A DNA stretch of 64,000 nucleotides. Origin: Planctomycetota bacterium. Its GTDB lineage: Bacteria > Planctomycetota > Planctomycetia > Pirellulales > Pirellulaceae. The stretch lies in contig JAPLNI010000057.1 in assembly GCA_026692865.1 (NCBI GenBank), positions 124,001-188,000 on the forward strand, in the 5' to 3' direction. This document shows positions 37,944 through 46,761 of the stretch, one piece after another. The notes beneath the pieces are model-generated. The model saw only the letters and a list, made by a program, of their open reading frames with translations, ran no database searches and was not told the origin of the DNA. The position numbers and the translations under genes are program-made. Positions within the stretch are counted from its first letter, which is position 1. Each line of letters opens with the position of its first letter.

Positions 37944-39641
37944 CTACTTCCCCAGAACATATCGATTGTCAGCATCCGATAGTTTTGCGATTTCTACGGT
38001 CAAGACCTTTCCGTCTTTTCTACGCAGAGTGACATGAGATTGGGTCTTCGAAACCAGCTTGGCCTCGACAGTAAAATTACCAGTTCGGTCATTCCATTCT
38101 CGATAGCCATCTGTGTTTTGTGGGTTCGCATCAGCTTTGAAAAGATCTTCAGTGATTGCTTTCATTTCTTGATCGTCTGTGGACGTTGCTCGTGATTGCG
38201 GTGTGCCTTCCTGGGAGTCCGGTGGATTCTGCGATGGTAAATTCGGCCCGAGTAAGGCTTCCTCAAGTTTCGAGTCTGGAATCTGGCATATGATAGGTAG
38301 GCTCTTGGTTCCGTTGGCCGTGTTTACGGTCCGCGTTTGCGCCGTCCCACCAATAAATGCACCGAGATTGAAATCCATGGCTCCCATTTTCCTAGCGTCT
38401 TCGGTCGCCAAGACGCCCAAGGAGCCGTCGATCACAATGATAAAGATATCGTCGATCTGCTGCATGCGACGAGCACCGCGAACAATTCCAACGGTCTTGT
38501 CCACGCGTATGTCCAAAGCCGGTCCTACCAGACAGAGAATCGCTTTCCAGCCATTGAGCGTATTCACCTTCCCTGTAGCTATGACCGTTTCAATATCTTT
38601 TACGAGTGACTTTGCTTCGTCTATTTTGCGATACTTGGCATCGATACTTGCAAAAAAGACTCGGTTCACCAACTTGCCGTTGACGGATACTCTCCGCGTT
38701 TGCATTGAGTTCGATCCGTGGACAAAAACCGGGTCCACTTCTGCGGCCTCCAGTTCACGCGAAAACGCCCGTAGCTCTCCTAAGGTTTTCAAGATGTCCT
38801 TCTTATACTTTGGAATAAGGGCCTCGATCTCAAGTGCGAAGTCTAAGATCGCTTTATTGGGAATCAGGCTAACTAACTCGTTAAACTCGGCTTTGTAGTC
38901 CGATTTACTAGACATTCTCGTTGGCGGACGCGCACTCGTGCGTGCCCCAATCGGTAATGGTTTCCAAGGGTCCGAAGCGGTGGACTCGATAAATTGTTTT
39001 ATGTCTGTTGCAGAGATCCCGAAGTTAACATTTTGTGCTTCTGTATGAACCAGTGTACTCATCGCAACCACTTGGCCCCGTTCGTTAATAATCGGGCCAC
39101 CGCTGTTGCCGCTAGAGATCGCAGCATCGACTTGTATCCAAGTCCCTTCGGCATCGCGTACACCTACATCTCTTTGCATTTCTAAAGCGGATCGAATCGC
39201 ACTTACAATTCCCCGTGTGACAGTAAAAGACAAACCTCTTGGAGTACCAAGAGCGATCACGGCTTCGCCTTTTCTGGGCTGGGTATCGACCAGTGCAAGT
39301 GGCTGAAAAGGCGGGCCTAGGACTCGAGCGATCTGAACTACTGCAATATCGCGTCGTTCATCCATACCTCGAATCCTAATCAATGGAAAGCGTTCACCGT
39401 TTGGAAACACCGCAGTCGCTGAAATGGCATTTTCGATAACGTGGCAATTCGTTATGAGGGTGCCAGAAGAGTCGACAACAAATCCGCTCCCTTGCAATTC
39501 GTTATCGGCTGTTTTGACTTCAATTCGGACGACTGATTTCTCTGCGATTTCGATAGTTTCAGCACTTTCCTGGCCCGATGCCGGGAGCATGGAAACGGCC
39601 ATCGATGTGAAAGCAATAACAAAGCAGAAAAAGCATTTCAT
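37944..39641 (-). CDS. Exported trypsin-like (HtrA-type) protease with C-terminal SHD1 domain
   Basis: A 565-residue protein with a signal peptide (ends ASGQ, residues 21-24). The trypsin-like domain has a complete triad: His67 in ITNCHVIE, Asp98 in RRDIAVVQ and Ser180 in SGNSGGP, and looks like the HtrA/DegP catalytic domain, but no PDZ domain follows. The middle (about 250-460) is not assigned. The last 54 residues (YREWNDRTGNFTVEAKLV..., ending KLSDADNRYVLGK) match the SLA1 homology domain 1 (SHD1), which in planctomycetes is often added to exported proteins and in yeast binds NPF-type sorting signals. Whether SHD1 recruits targets or anchors the protease is open. Single gene, reading leftward and convergent with rimI. 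Confidence 0.88.
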   Translation of the reverse strand: MKCFFCFVIAFTSMAVSMLPASGQESAETIEIAEKSVVRIEVKTADNELQGSGFVVDSSGTLITNCHVIENAISATAVFPNGERFPLIRIRGMDERRDIAVVQIARVLGPPFQPLALVDTQPRKGEAVIALGTPRGLSFTVTRGIVSAIRSALEMQRDVGVRDAEGTWIQVDAAISSGNSGGPIINERGQVVAMSTLVHTEAQNVNFGISATDIKQFIESTASDPWKPLPIGARTSARPPTRMSSKSDYKAEFNELVSLIPNKAILDFALEIEALIPKYKKDILKTLGELRAFSRELEAAEVDPVFVHGSNSMQTRRVSVNGKLVNRVFFASIDAKYRKIDEAKSLVKDIETVIATGKVNTLNGWKAILCLVGPALDIRVDKTVGIVRGARRMQQIDDIFIIVIDGSLGVLATEDARKMGAMDFNLGAFIGGTAQTRTVNTANGTKSLPIICQIPDSKLEEALLGPNLPSQNPPDSQEGTPQSRATSTDDQEMKAITEDLFKADANPQNTDGYREWNDRTGNFTVEAKLVSKTQSHVTLRRKDGKVLTVEIAKLSDADNRYVLGK

Positions 39642-39801
39642 TTTCTAAGCCCCGGAGATCTAACGAAGTTTTACATAATAGGGTATAGTATATATCCAGT
39701 CGTTTTCGAGAAACTTGGTTTTATTGCTCCGTTTCAAGAAATCTCGACTCCGATTAAATTGAGGTGTCTGGCTTCGTAAACGGAGTCAACTCAGTCCGCT
39801 T

Positions 39802-42582
39802 TTATCCCGTGGTTCCTAGTCCGCTTGCGATTGCGTTGACGGTGAGAAGTAATTGAGGAATCAGTTGCTCTGCAGCTTGTGGCTGATTCATTCGATGATA
39901 GCTTCTCCACATCTTGAGAAGCGAAATCTGCTGATCGTGTAGGACTCGAAGTCCCTTCGATCGCAGTTGCATCATTCGCTGAACGTTCGGTCGACGCTCC
40001 GCCAACTTTCCTCCGTAGACAAGCTCGATCATTCTCGAGGTTCGATCGAGTTCCGCTTCGATTGGGTCCATGCAGGATTTGCGAAGCTTCTCATCATCGA
40101 CCATGCCAGCGTAAGATCGCATGACGCTTAAATCACAGGCCGTCAGGCTCGTTGCAACGTTGCTAATCAGATAATGCAGCGGTGCCCACGACATCATGCT
40201 GGTCGATAAGCTGTTAAAGGTTTTTGGATCGGTCTGCTGAAGCTTTTCAAGTGCGTAGCCGACTCCATACCAACCGGAAAGAAAGAACCTCGCTTGGCCC
40301 CAACTGAAAACCCATGGGATGGCTCGCAAGTCGGCCAAAGTTTGCTGCCCAGTACGTCTTGCAGGGCGTGATCCAATGCGGCTCTGCTCAATCGCATCGA
40401 TAGGAGTTGCCTGCCGAAAAAAGGAGACAAATCCTTCTTGATTGAGTAGACCTGTGTAGCACTCGCGGGCCCATTCGGCCAATTGAGCCAAGGTCTTCTC
40501 TAGCGGATGATCTTCCATTGTGCTGCCTTGATCGAGAAGAGTCTTCCGAGTCACTCCGGCAAGGAACAATTCCAGATTGTAAATCGCAGTCGCTTGGTGA
40601 GCATACTTCTGGGGAATCGTTTCTCCCTGCTCGGTCAACCGCAGATCTCCACAAAGCGTTTGATCGGGAAGCGATTTGATGAAGCGATGCGTCGGGCCAG
40701 CACCTCGGCTAATCGTACCGCCGCGACCGTGGAAAAATCGAACGCGTACACCGTGCTTTCGACCGACGGTTGAGAGAGCCTTCTGGGCCTGCCGAAGACT
40801 TACCAAGCTCGCCAAGATCCCTCCGTCTTTGTTGCTATCGCTATAGCCAATCATAATCTGGCCAATCGCGTCCAAAGCTTGCTTGCGCTTTTGTATCGAC
40901 GAAAGAGTTCGCTGGGTTACCGGATGCATCAGAAAAGCATCGTATATCTTTGGACTGTTTTGCAAATCGTCAACGGTCTCGAAAAGTGGCACAACTGGCA
41001 GCGGACATTGAAGCCCCTCCGCAGTTTCTTCCATAAGTCCCACTTCACGAGCGAGCAAATACACCGCTAACAGGTCCGAGACATTGCGAGTCATACTCAC
41101 AATCAACGAACCGAGCCCATCATCTCCGTAAGCAAGGCGATGCTCTTTAATAACTCTCAACGACGAGAGAACCGCATCGGCCTCGGCTCCAATTGATATG
41201 TCTGGTCTGGCAAATGGTCGTCGCGATTGGAGTTCAGTGTTCAGCAGCTCAACCCGTTCCTCTTCGGTCCATTGCGAGAAATTCGTCTTCGAAAATCCGG
41301 CTGCAGTGAGTAGTTGCTCGATCGCTTTGTCGTGGAACGCACTATTCTGGCGCACATCTAATACTGCCAGGTGAAAGCCAAACGTCTGAACAACTCGCAT
41401 CAGGGGCTGAAGCGCATAATCGGCAGCGCGACGCTGTCCCGATGCGACCAAGCTATCGTAGAGGAGTTTTAAATCGGCGAGCAGCTCTGAGGATCTTTGA
41501 TAAGTCGGTGGTGGTTCAACGAGAACGCGATTGATAGGCAAATCTACTGTCGGCAGTCGAGCGAGCATCGTGTTCAAGAACTGACGCCAAGGCTCATTTG
41601 GATTCCGATCCAAGGCTTTTCGGCCTGTTTCTCCGAGCGCTGTGGTTGCCTTTTCAAGAGCTTGAAGAAACTCGGCTTTCGGTTTCTGCCAATAGGCGGA
41701 AAGACTGAGAAGGCGTGTAATGTTTTGCATCAATCGCTGGATTAGTCCAAGTGCACTACGTCGCATCTCAAGGAGACTTTGTCGCGTTACATCGGCCGTT
41801 ACCAACGCGTGACCATCGCGATCGCCGCCAACCCAAGTACCAAACGTCAATCGAGGGAAAACCAATGGGTCATCAAAAACCTTTGGGTCCAAACCGACGT
41901 CTCTCCATGCGCGACGGATACGTTGATCGAGCGGTCGAAGAACCGATGGGAACACATGCGTCAGGTAATCGAGTACGTTGCGGCGTTCGGATTGTATATC
42001 GGGCTTATCGAGATAGATTTCGCCCGTTCGCCAAAGAATCGCAAGTAGCGCTCGTACCGCGTAGTCGTTCTCTTCTTGCAAAGGTGTCATCTGTTCGTCG
42101 AGCGATTCACGAATCGGTTGTGCTTGAAATCGTTCGAACAACCGACGGTGGTGAGCGAGCACGGTCGCGCGCTTGGCCTCGGTCGGGTGAGCCGTTAGGA
42201 CGAGCTCGACTTGTATGTGCGGAAGCTGAGCCGCAATCTGCTCCGAAGTCCAGCCTTGCTCCTGAAGCTGCTGCAACGAATCGCCCCACAGCGCGGGCAA
42301 CGCATCGACTCCGGATTGATTCTCGATCTCACGTCGAAACTGATCCGCCGCGCTTTGCTCCGCCATTCCAAGTAATTGAAAAGCGATCGAGTATGCCTGA
42401 GTCAAATGGACCGAGTCGGCCAGACCCCCGGACGCCGCAGCGCTAGAAACAGAAGTCGGCAAAGAAGCCGCCAAATCTGCATCACCCGATTCAATAAGCA
42501 CATCTCGTAAACATCCTAAAATCCACTCCCACTGCTTGAGGAGATTATGTTCATTCAACGCAAGAACTGTTTCTGCAACCAT
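39802..42582 (-). CDS. ppc: Phosphoenolpyruvate carboxylase
   Basis: Replenishes oxaloacetate from PEP and bicarbonate. At 926 residues it is a full bacterial-type PEPC. VLTAHPTEAKR carries the catalytic His, FGTWVGGDRDGHA, GYSDSNKDGGI, FHGRGGTISRGAGPTH (with the catalytic Arg/Gly loop) and the final GLGTTG, close to the conserved NTG terminus, are all present. Cytoplasmic. Single gene, no partner. The start at 42582 (MVAETVLALNE) gives the typical N-terminal length; there is a fairly long 264-bp gap to the next gene. Confidence 0.97.
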   Translation of the reverse strand: MVAETVLALNEHNLLKQWEWILGCLRDVLIESGDADLAASLPTSVSSAAASGGLADSVHLTQAYSIAFQLLGMAEQSAADQFRREIENQSGVDALPALWGDSLQQLQEQGWTSEQIAAQLPHIQVELVLTAHPTEAKRATVLAHHRRLFERFQAQPIRESLDEQMTPLQEENDYAVRALLAILWRTGEIYLDKPDIQSERRNVLDYLTHVFPSVLRPLDQRIRRAWRDVGLDPKVFDDPLVFPRLTFGTWVGGDRDGHALVTADVTRQSLLEMRRSALGLIQRLMQNITRLLSLSAYWQKPKAEFLQALEKATTALGETGRKALDRNPNEPWRQFLNTMLARLPTVDLPINRVLVEPPPTYQRSSELLADLKLLYDSLVASGQRRAADYALQPLMRVVQTFGFHLAVLDVRQNSAFHDKAIEQLLTAAGFSKTNFSQWTEEERVELLNTELQSRRPFARPDISIGAEADAVLSSLRVIKEHRLAYGDDGLGSLIVSMTRNVSDLLAVYLLAREVGLMEETAEGLQCPLPVVPLFETVDDLQNSPKIYDAFLMHPVTQRTLSSIQKRKQALDAIGQIMIGYSDSNKDGGILASLVSLRQAQKALSTVGRKHGVRVRFFHGRGGTISRGAGPTHRFIKSLPDQTLCGDLRLTEQGETIPQKYAHQATAIYNLELFLAGVTRKTLLDQGSTMEDHPLEKTLAQLAEWARECYTGLLNQEGFVSFFRQATPIDAIEQSRIGSRPARRTGQQTLADLRAIPWVFSWGQARFFLSGWYGVGYALEKLQQTDPKTFNSLSTSMMSWAPLHYLISNVATSLTACDLSVMRSYAGMVDDEKLRKSCMDPIEAELDRTSRMIELVYGGKLAERRPNVQRMMQLRSKGLRVLHDQQISLLKMWRSYHRMNQPQAAEQLIPQLLLTVNAIASGLGTTG

Positions 42583-42846
42583 ATTGGGAGATCTGTGACA
42601 TTAACCAAGGAAATGGATCAGCGAGCCAGCGAGTTCAATACGCAAACCACACGTTGCAACGTGAAGGCAAGATCCAAATTGAAAGAGGCATTTTGAGAGG
42701 ATCACAATAGAGTAAACTGTAGACAAGGTTTCGGCTACTATGACTACACAGACTTCTGGTGCTTCTCTTTTGTAACGCTTATCTTTTACAACCCTTATAT
42801 TTTGAAAACCTGGCAACGCAACCCAGGAAAAACTTAAGTTTTTTCA

Positions 42847-43113
42847 ATGATTCCCAACGACACATCATGCGAAGCGCAGGACATCCAGATTGCCATTTTG
42901 CGCTCCAAATCACCTGCTCAAAGGGTCTTGTTGACCGCCAGATTATCGGGGGAGGTAATTCGTGCAAGTAAAAGAGCCATTGCGAGAGTCCATCCCACGT
43001 TTTCCGCTGACGAAATCAACGATGCATTCATTGAGCTTCACCATGGTCAAGACTTAGCCGACGCAGTTCGAAGTTATCGAAGATCGCGACAAGAAATTTC
43101 GGAGTCCGGATGA
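42847..43113 (+). CDS. Small partner protein of a nucleotidyltransferase module
   Basis: An 88-residue protein. SPAQRVLLTARLSGEVIRASKRAIARVHPTFSADEINDAFIELHHGQDLADAV has the pattern of small helical proteins that precede a stand-alone nucleotidyltransferase in many cyanobacteria and planctomycetes (helix, RHP-like turn, SxxEI helix, RYGxDLA-like end). Its stop overlaps the next start by four bases (ATGA). The pair recalls toxin-antitoxin or defence nucleotidyltransferase modules, but that role is inference. Function not known. Confidence 0.65.
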   Translation: MIPNDTSCEAQDIQIAILRSKSPAQRVLLTARLSGEVIRASKRAIARVHPTFSADEINDAFIELHHGQDLADAVRSYRRSRQEISESG

Positions 43114-43694
43114 GCAACACAAATGAGCAATCGGAATTGCTCCAAGCACTTGGGCCAGTAATTGAATGTTTTGAAAGTCACCACATCGACTATTTCATTG
43201 GCGGTTCCGTAGCGAGTTCTCATCATGGTGCTGCACGAAGTACTCTAGACGTAGATCTATCTGCTAGCCTCACCGAAGATAACATCACATCGATTGTATC
43301 TTTCTTTTCTAGCGAATACTACGTAAGTGAACCGGCCATAAGAGATGCTATCAGACGAAAATCTTGCTTCAACTTGATACACCTAAATTCCTCGTTCAAA
43401 ATCGACATATTCATAAATAATCAACGCTCATTCGATCTCACTGCGCAATCCCGATCTTTAACGACTGTATTGGGCGAATCTCAAAAACTAGTTGTAAAAA
43501 TTGCCACGAAAGAAGATATTATCCTAATCAAACTTCAATGGTATCGGCTCGGTAACGAGACATCGGAACGTCAGTGGAAAGATTTAACGACCGTCGTCAA
43601 ACTTAACCGTAGCGAATTAGACCGAAGTTACCTTATTCATTGGGCACTCGAACTGAAGGTTGACGATTTGTTGGAAAGACTGCTGGAAACATAA
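43110..43694 (+). CDS. Stand-alone nucleotidyltransferase-fold protein
   Basis: A 194-residue protein with the minimal nucleotidyltransferase start YFIGGSVASSHHGAARSTLDVDLSA (about residues 29-53): GGS followed by the DxD metal pair (Asp48 and Asp50 by count of the T-L-D-V-D segment). FNLIHLNSSFKIDIFIN supplies the third acidic strand. KIATKEDIILIKLQWYRLG and RQWKDLTTVV resemble the C-terminal helices of AbiEii-like and other DUF nucleotidyltransferases. It is coupled to the 88-residue gene before it. The target (tRNA, protein, small molecule) is unknown. The AT content is a bit higher than in the neighbours, which would suit an acquired module. Confidence 0.75.
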   Translation: MSNTNEQSELLQALGPVIECFESHHIDYFIGGSVASSHHGAARSTLDVDLSASLTEDNITSIVSFFSSEYYVSEPAIRDAIRRKSCFNLIHLNSSFKIDIFINNQRSFDLTAQSRSLTTVLGESQKLVVKIATKEDIILIKLQWYRLGNETSERQWKDLTTVVKLNRSELDRSYLIHWALELKVDDLLERLLET

Positions 43695-43822
43695 AGGGAA
43701 AATGTTTTCATCTAATTTTAACGCCCTGTCTCGTGGCGACGGTTGTCACGTGTTATCCCAAAGAAGGTCGGGCTGCCTAGGTATCAACAATCGACGACCG
43801 TAATTGTGTTAAGAGATCTCAA

Positions 43823-44848
43823 ATGAAAAAAATACTTGTTACTGGCGCCGCTGGCTTTATTGGCTTTCACTTTGCAAAGCGACTGCTGGACGCCGGTTAT
43901 GAAGTGGTCGGGCTAGACAACGTCAATGACTATTATGATCCAAAATTAAAACGGGATCGGCTCAGCATTCTTGAGCCGCTGCCGAATTTTTCGATGCGAG
44001 AGATTTCGCTCGAAGACCGGACTCAGATGGAGAAGCTTTTCTCGGATACTCAGTTTGATCGTGTGGTCCACTTGGCAGCCCAAGCCGGTGTTAGGTATTC
44101 GATCGATAATCCGATGGCTTACATCGATTCGAACATCGTTGGCACGATGAACATTCTAGAGGGCTGCCGACATCAAAAGGTGCCTCATCTTGTTTACGCT
44201 AGCAGCAGCAGTGTCTACGGTTCCAACACATCGCAACCCTTTTCGGTTCATCAAAACGTCGACCATCCCATCAGTCTTTACGCAGCAACGAAAAAATCGA
44301 ACGAGCTCATGGCTCATACGTACTCTCACCTCTTTAAACTGCCGACGACAGGGCTTCGGTTCTTTACTGTTTATGGTCCGTGGGGCCGCCCTGATATGGC
44401 ACTATACAAATTCACGAAGGCAATTTTCGAAAGCAAACCGATCGATGTTTACAATCACGGGAAGATGCAACGCGATTTCACCTATGTCGATGATATCGTA
44501 ACAGCGATGGTTGGCGTGATGGAACACGTTCCGCTGGCGAAACCGAGCTGGGATAGCAGCCACCCAGATCCCGCGACTTCATCGGCGCCCTATCGGGTCT
44601 ACAACATAGGGAACCATCAGCCCACGGAGCTTGCGTATTTCATCGAAGTCATCGAAAAAGCCATTGGACGAACTGCTGTAAAGAACTATCTTCCTATGCA
44701 AATGGGCGACGTTCCGGCAACTTATGCAGATGTAGCCGACCTGCAAGCAGACATCGGATTTACTCCTGACACATCCATCGAATACGGAGTTCAAAAGTTC
44801 GTCGATTGGTACCGTAGCTATCACAACATAATGAACTACCGCGCGTAG
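43823..44848 (+). CDS. NAD-dependent epimerase, UDP-glucuronate 4-epimerase type
   Basis: Extended short-chain dehydrogenase, 341 residues. VTGAAGFIGFHFAKRLLDAGYEVVGLDNVNDYYDPKLKRDRL at the start, HLAAQAGVRYSIDNPMAYIDSN, ASSSSVYG, the catalytic YAATKK and LRFFTVYGPWGRPDMALYKFT are the set seen in UDP-glucuronate (galacturonate) 4-epimerases used for capsule and LPS synthesis. RDFTYVDDIV and the C-terminal GDVPATYADV are also present. Two downstream membrane genes follow closely, so it may head a three-gene unit for envelope glycans, though no glycosyltransferase is near. Confidence 0.92.
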   Translation: MKKILVTGAAGFIGFHFAKRLLDAGYEVVGLDNVNDYYDPKLKRDRLSILEPLPNFSMREISLEDRTQMEKLFSDTQFDRVVHLAAQAGVRYSIDNPMAYIDSNIVGTMNILEGCRHQKVPHLVYASSSSVYGSNTSQPFSVHQNVDHPISLYAATKKSNELMAHTYSHLFKLPTTGLRFFTVYGPWGRPDMALYKFTKAIFESKPIDVYNHGKMQRDFTYVDDIVTAMVGVMEHVPLAKPSWDSSHPDPATSSAPYRVYNIGNHQPTELAYFIEVIEKAIGRTAVKNYLPMQMGDVPATYADVADLQADIGFTPDTSIEYGVQKFVDWYRSYHNIMNYRA

Positions 44849-44886
44849 CGGTGCGACTTCGGGCGGTCGCATCAACGGATAATGCA

Positions 44887-45315
44887 ATGTGGACTCATGT
44901 GCTACTGAAGTCGGGTCAAATCCTTTGGGCGAGCCCCTGGACTTTATTGGGGCTCTTGATTGGAATCGTTTGCAGCCCGTTTTCTGGCAAGATCATTTTC
45001 TATCGCGGGACTGTAGGCTGCTACGGTCGGGGAGTTGCGATGCTTCTCCGAAAAGTACCGATCATAGGTGGTGCGAGAGCCATGACTCTGGGGCATACCA
45101 TTTTGGCTTGCGATCGATTAGCGTTGATTTCGACCCATCCTCACGAGCTTGTACATGTGAGACAATATGAGCGGTGGGGGCTGTTTTTTGTACCTGCCTA
45201 TCTGCTTTGTGGAGTGTGGTTGTGGTGGAACAACGAAGACGCTTACTGGGATAATCCCTTCGAAAAAGAGGCTTATCGACTTGAGTCTGAGTATAAAAAT
45301 AGAAACATCGCATGA
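44887..45315 (+). CDS. Small membrane protein with HExxH-type motif (HELVH)
   Basis: From the ATG at 44887 the protein has 142 residues; an upstream GTG at 44851 is possible but gives a non-hydrophobic extension. Two hydrophobic segments (WASPWTLLGLLIGIVCSPF, near residue 15-33, and GLFFVPAYLLCGVWLWW, near 103-119) flank a short domain with HPHELVHVRQYERWG, a gluzincin-like zinc-binding HExxH motif. Similar short proteins occur in cyanobacteria and planctomycetes without assigned function. Enzyme activity is not shown; the family is unnamed to me. The next gene overlaps by four bases. Confidence 0.65.
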   Translation: MWTHVLLKSGQILWASPWTLLGLLIGIVCSPFSGKIIFYRGTVGCYGRGVAMLLRKVPIIGGARAMTLGHTILACDRLALISTHPHELVHVRQYERWGLFFVPAYLLCGVWLWWNNEDAYWDNPFEKEAYRLESEYKNRNIA

Positions 45316-45962
45316 ATTTATTCGCATTGATTATTGTTTCATTACCGTTGGCTGTTTACTGCCTCATGATTGGAATGCTGCATCGCAGCAAACACCCATT
45401 CTTGGTATCCGGGGGCCGAGACATGGCGTTGCTTGGGCTCGCCATGCTTGGTCTTGTCCTGGTTGGTCCTAGCCAACTGTTCTTTCCAGTTGCTGCGTTT
45501 AACCTTCTAGGACCGGCCGTATGGTTCCTTATGACATTGCTCTACTTTTTCATCGTGTTATTCGTAATCCTGAATTCGCGACCGAGGCTGGTCGTTTTCG
45601 GACTAGCGCCCGATGCTCTAGCGATGCAGGTTAAAGAATCGCTCGACGAATTGAATATTGAATCGACTTGGATGGGTCCCACCTTTGCGGCTCCAGGAAT
45701 TCGTGTCGACGGAACCATCGAACAAGCCGGCAATGGTGAGCTAAGCCAAATTGTTGCGACAAGATCCAACCAAGACGTTATCGGATGGATGAAGCTAGAA
45801 CGAGCACTCGCGATAAAGCTCAAATCGATTCCGATCGAACCACGATCGACCGGCACCGTTTGGATCGCTCTTGGCCTGGCCGCTCTTGCCGCGCTTGGTT
45901 TACAGATTTACAGCAATCCGACTGCAGTCGCAGATGGCATGAAGGAACTTTTAAGGCTGTGA
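45312..45962 (+). CDS. Multi-helix membrane protein of unknown function
   Basis: A 216-residue protein coupled by ATGA to the HELVH gene. Three N-terminal membrane helices (residues 1-19, 38-60 and 62-88) precede a soluble portion with a repeated fold look (LVVFGLAPDALAMQVKESLDELNIESTWMGPTFAAPGIRVDGTI) and a last hydrophobic helix near 180-199. No family is recognised. It may be the partner or substrate of the preceding HExxH protein. Low similarity basis; described only from composition and context. Confidence 0.6.
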   Translation: MNLFALIIVSLPLAVYCLMIGMLHRSKHPFLVSGGRDMALLGLAMLGLVLVGPSQLFFPVAAFNLLGPAVWFLMTLLYFFIVLFVILNSRPRLVVFGLAPDALAMQVKESLDELNIESTWMGPTFAAPGIRVDGTIEQAGNGELSQIVATRSNQDVIGWMKLERALAIKLKSIPIEPRSTGTVWIALGLAALAALGLQIYSNPTAVADGMKELLRL

Positions 45963-46169
45963 GACAAACAAGCCCAAAATAGATTTAGGTTTTGCATTAA
46001 AATCGCTCAACGCGAGCATCACAAGTTAAGCATGAGGCGAGTGTTTCTCGAATAGCTGAAGCATCAGGCAACATCATTGACGTGGCTATCACCGGGAATC
46101 TGCAAAAACTATGAATATTTTTTATTCGATTAGTGAATAATTGACTCTCTACCAGACTCATAACAATGT

Positions 46170-46745
46170 GTGCTGATTTTGCGGCGCTCTCATCGAGGAT
46201 TTTTGACTTTGGCGGCGGTGCCTGATAGACCACTTGACCCGTCGACGGTCGAAGAATGCCATCTGTTGTTTTCGAAAATGCTCGAAAATTACGCGTGGGC
46301 GTTAGTTCGGGATCGCGCTTTGGCTGCGGATGTTGTACAAACCAGCTTTTTGGCTCTATCCCGTTTTGGAGGCGATGTAGCAGTCGAGTCGCGTAAGAGT
46401 TGGCTTTTTCGAGTCGCTCACCGCGAGGCAATTAAAGTCAGAAATCGAAGTAAACCGTATAGCCAAACCGATACGGAAACAGCGAACGCGGTCTTAGAAG
46501 CCCGTGCAAGCTATGAAGTAAACCCACTATCAAGAATGGTGGAGCAAGAAAAATTAGAGTCTCTCAGGAGAGTGATCGCCGACCTCCCGCGAGACCAGCA
46601 ACAGGTTCTTGAAATGAAATTTTTCGAAAACAAGACCTTTGCAGAAATCGCCGATTTGATGCAAACTCCACTCGGGACTGCCCTCTCCAGAATGCGTCTT
46701 GCTCTCGAGCGATTGCGAATAGCAATCAAAGAAAAAGAAGACTGA
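46170..46745 (+). CDS. ECF-type RNA polymerase sigma factor
   Basis: A 191-residue sigma-70 family member of the ECF kind. Region 2 covers about residues 30-95 (MLENYAWALVRDRALAADVVQTSFLALSRFG...SWLFRVAHREAI) and region 4 about 125-185 (LRRVIADLPRDQQQVLEMKFFENKTFAEIADLMQTPLGTALSRMRLALERLRIAI), a helix-turn-helix for the -35 element. The start is a GTG; other GTG/TTG starts in the next 20 codons are possible. It heads an apparent six-gene rightward operon with a membrane anti-sigma-like protein next and DUF1549/DUF1553 and DUF1501 genes behind, which suggests it controls them and itself. Confidence 0.88.
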   Translation: MLILRRSHRGFLTLAAVPDRPLDPSTVEECHLLFSKMLENYAWALVRDRALAADVVQTSFLALSRFGGDVAVESRKSWLFRVAHREAIKVRNRSKPYSQTDTETANAVLEARASYEVNPLSRMVEQEKLESLRRVIADLPRDQQQVLEMKFFENKTFAEIADLMQTPLGTALSRMRLALERLRIAIKEKED

Positions 46746-46761
46746 AGGCACAATAACAAAA

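Noticed and set aside
38179-38898. 239-codon frame opposite the SHD1 protease
   Set aside because: Antisense shadow with Ser-rich composition and no family match.
41751-42446. 231-codon frame opposite ppc
   Set aside because: Arg/Ser-rich antisense shadow; ppc motifs are complete on the other strand.
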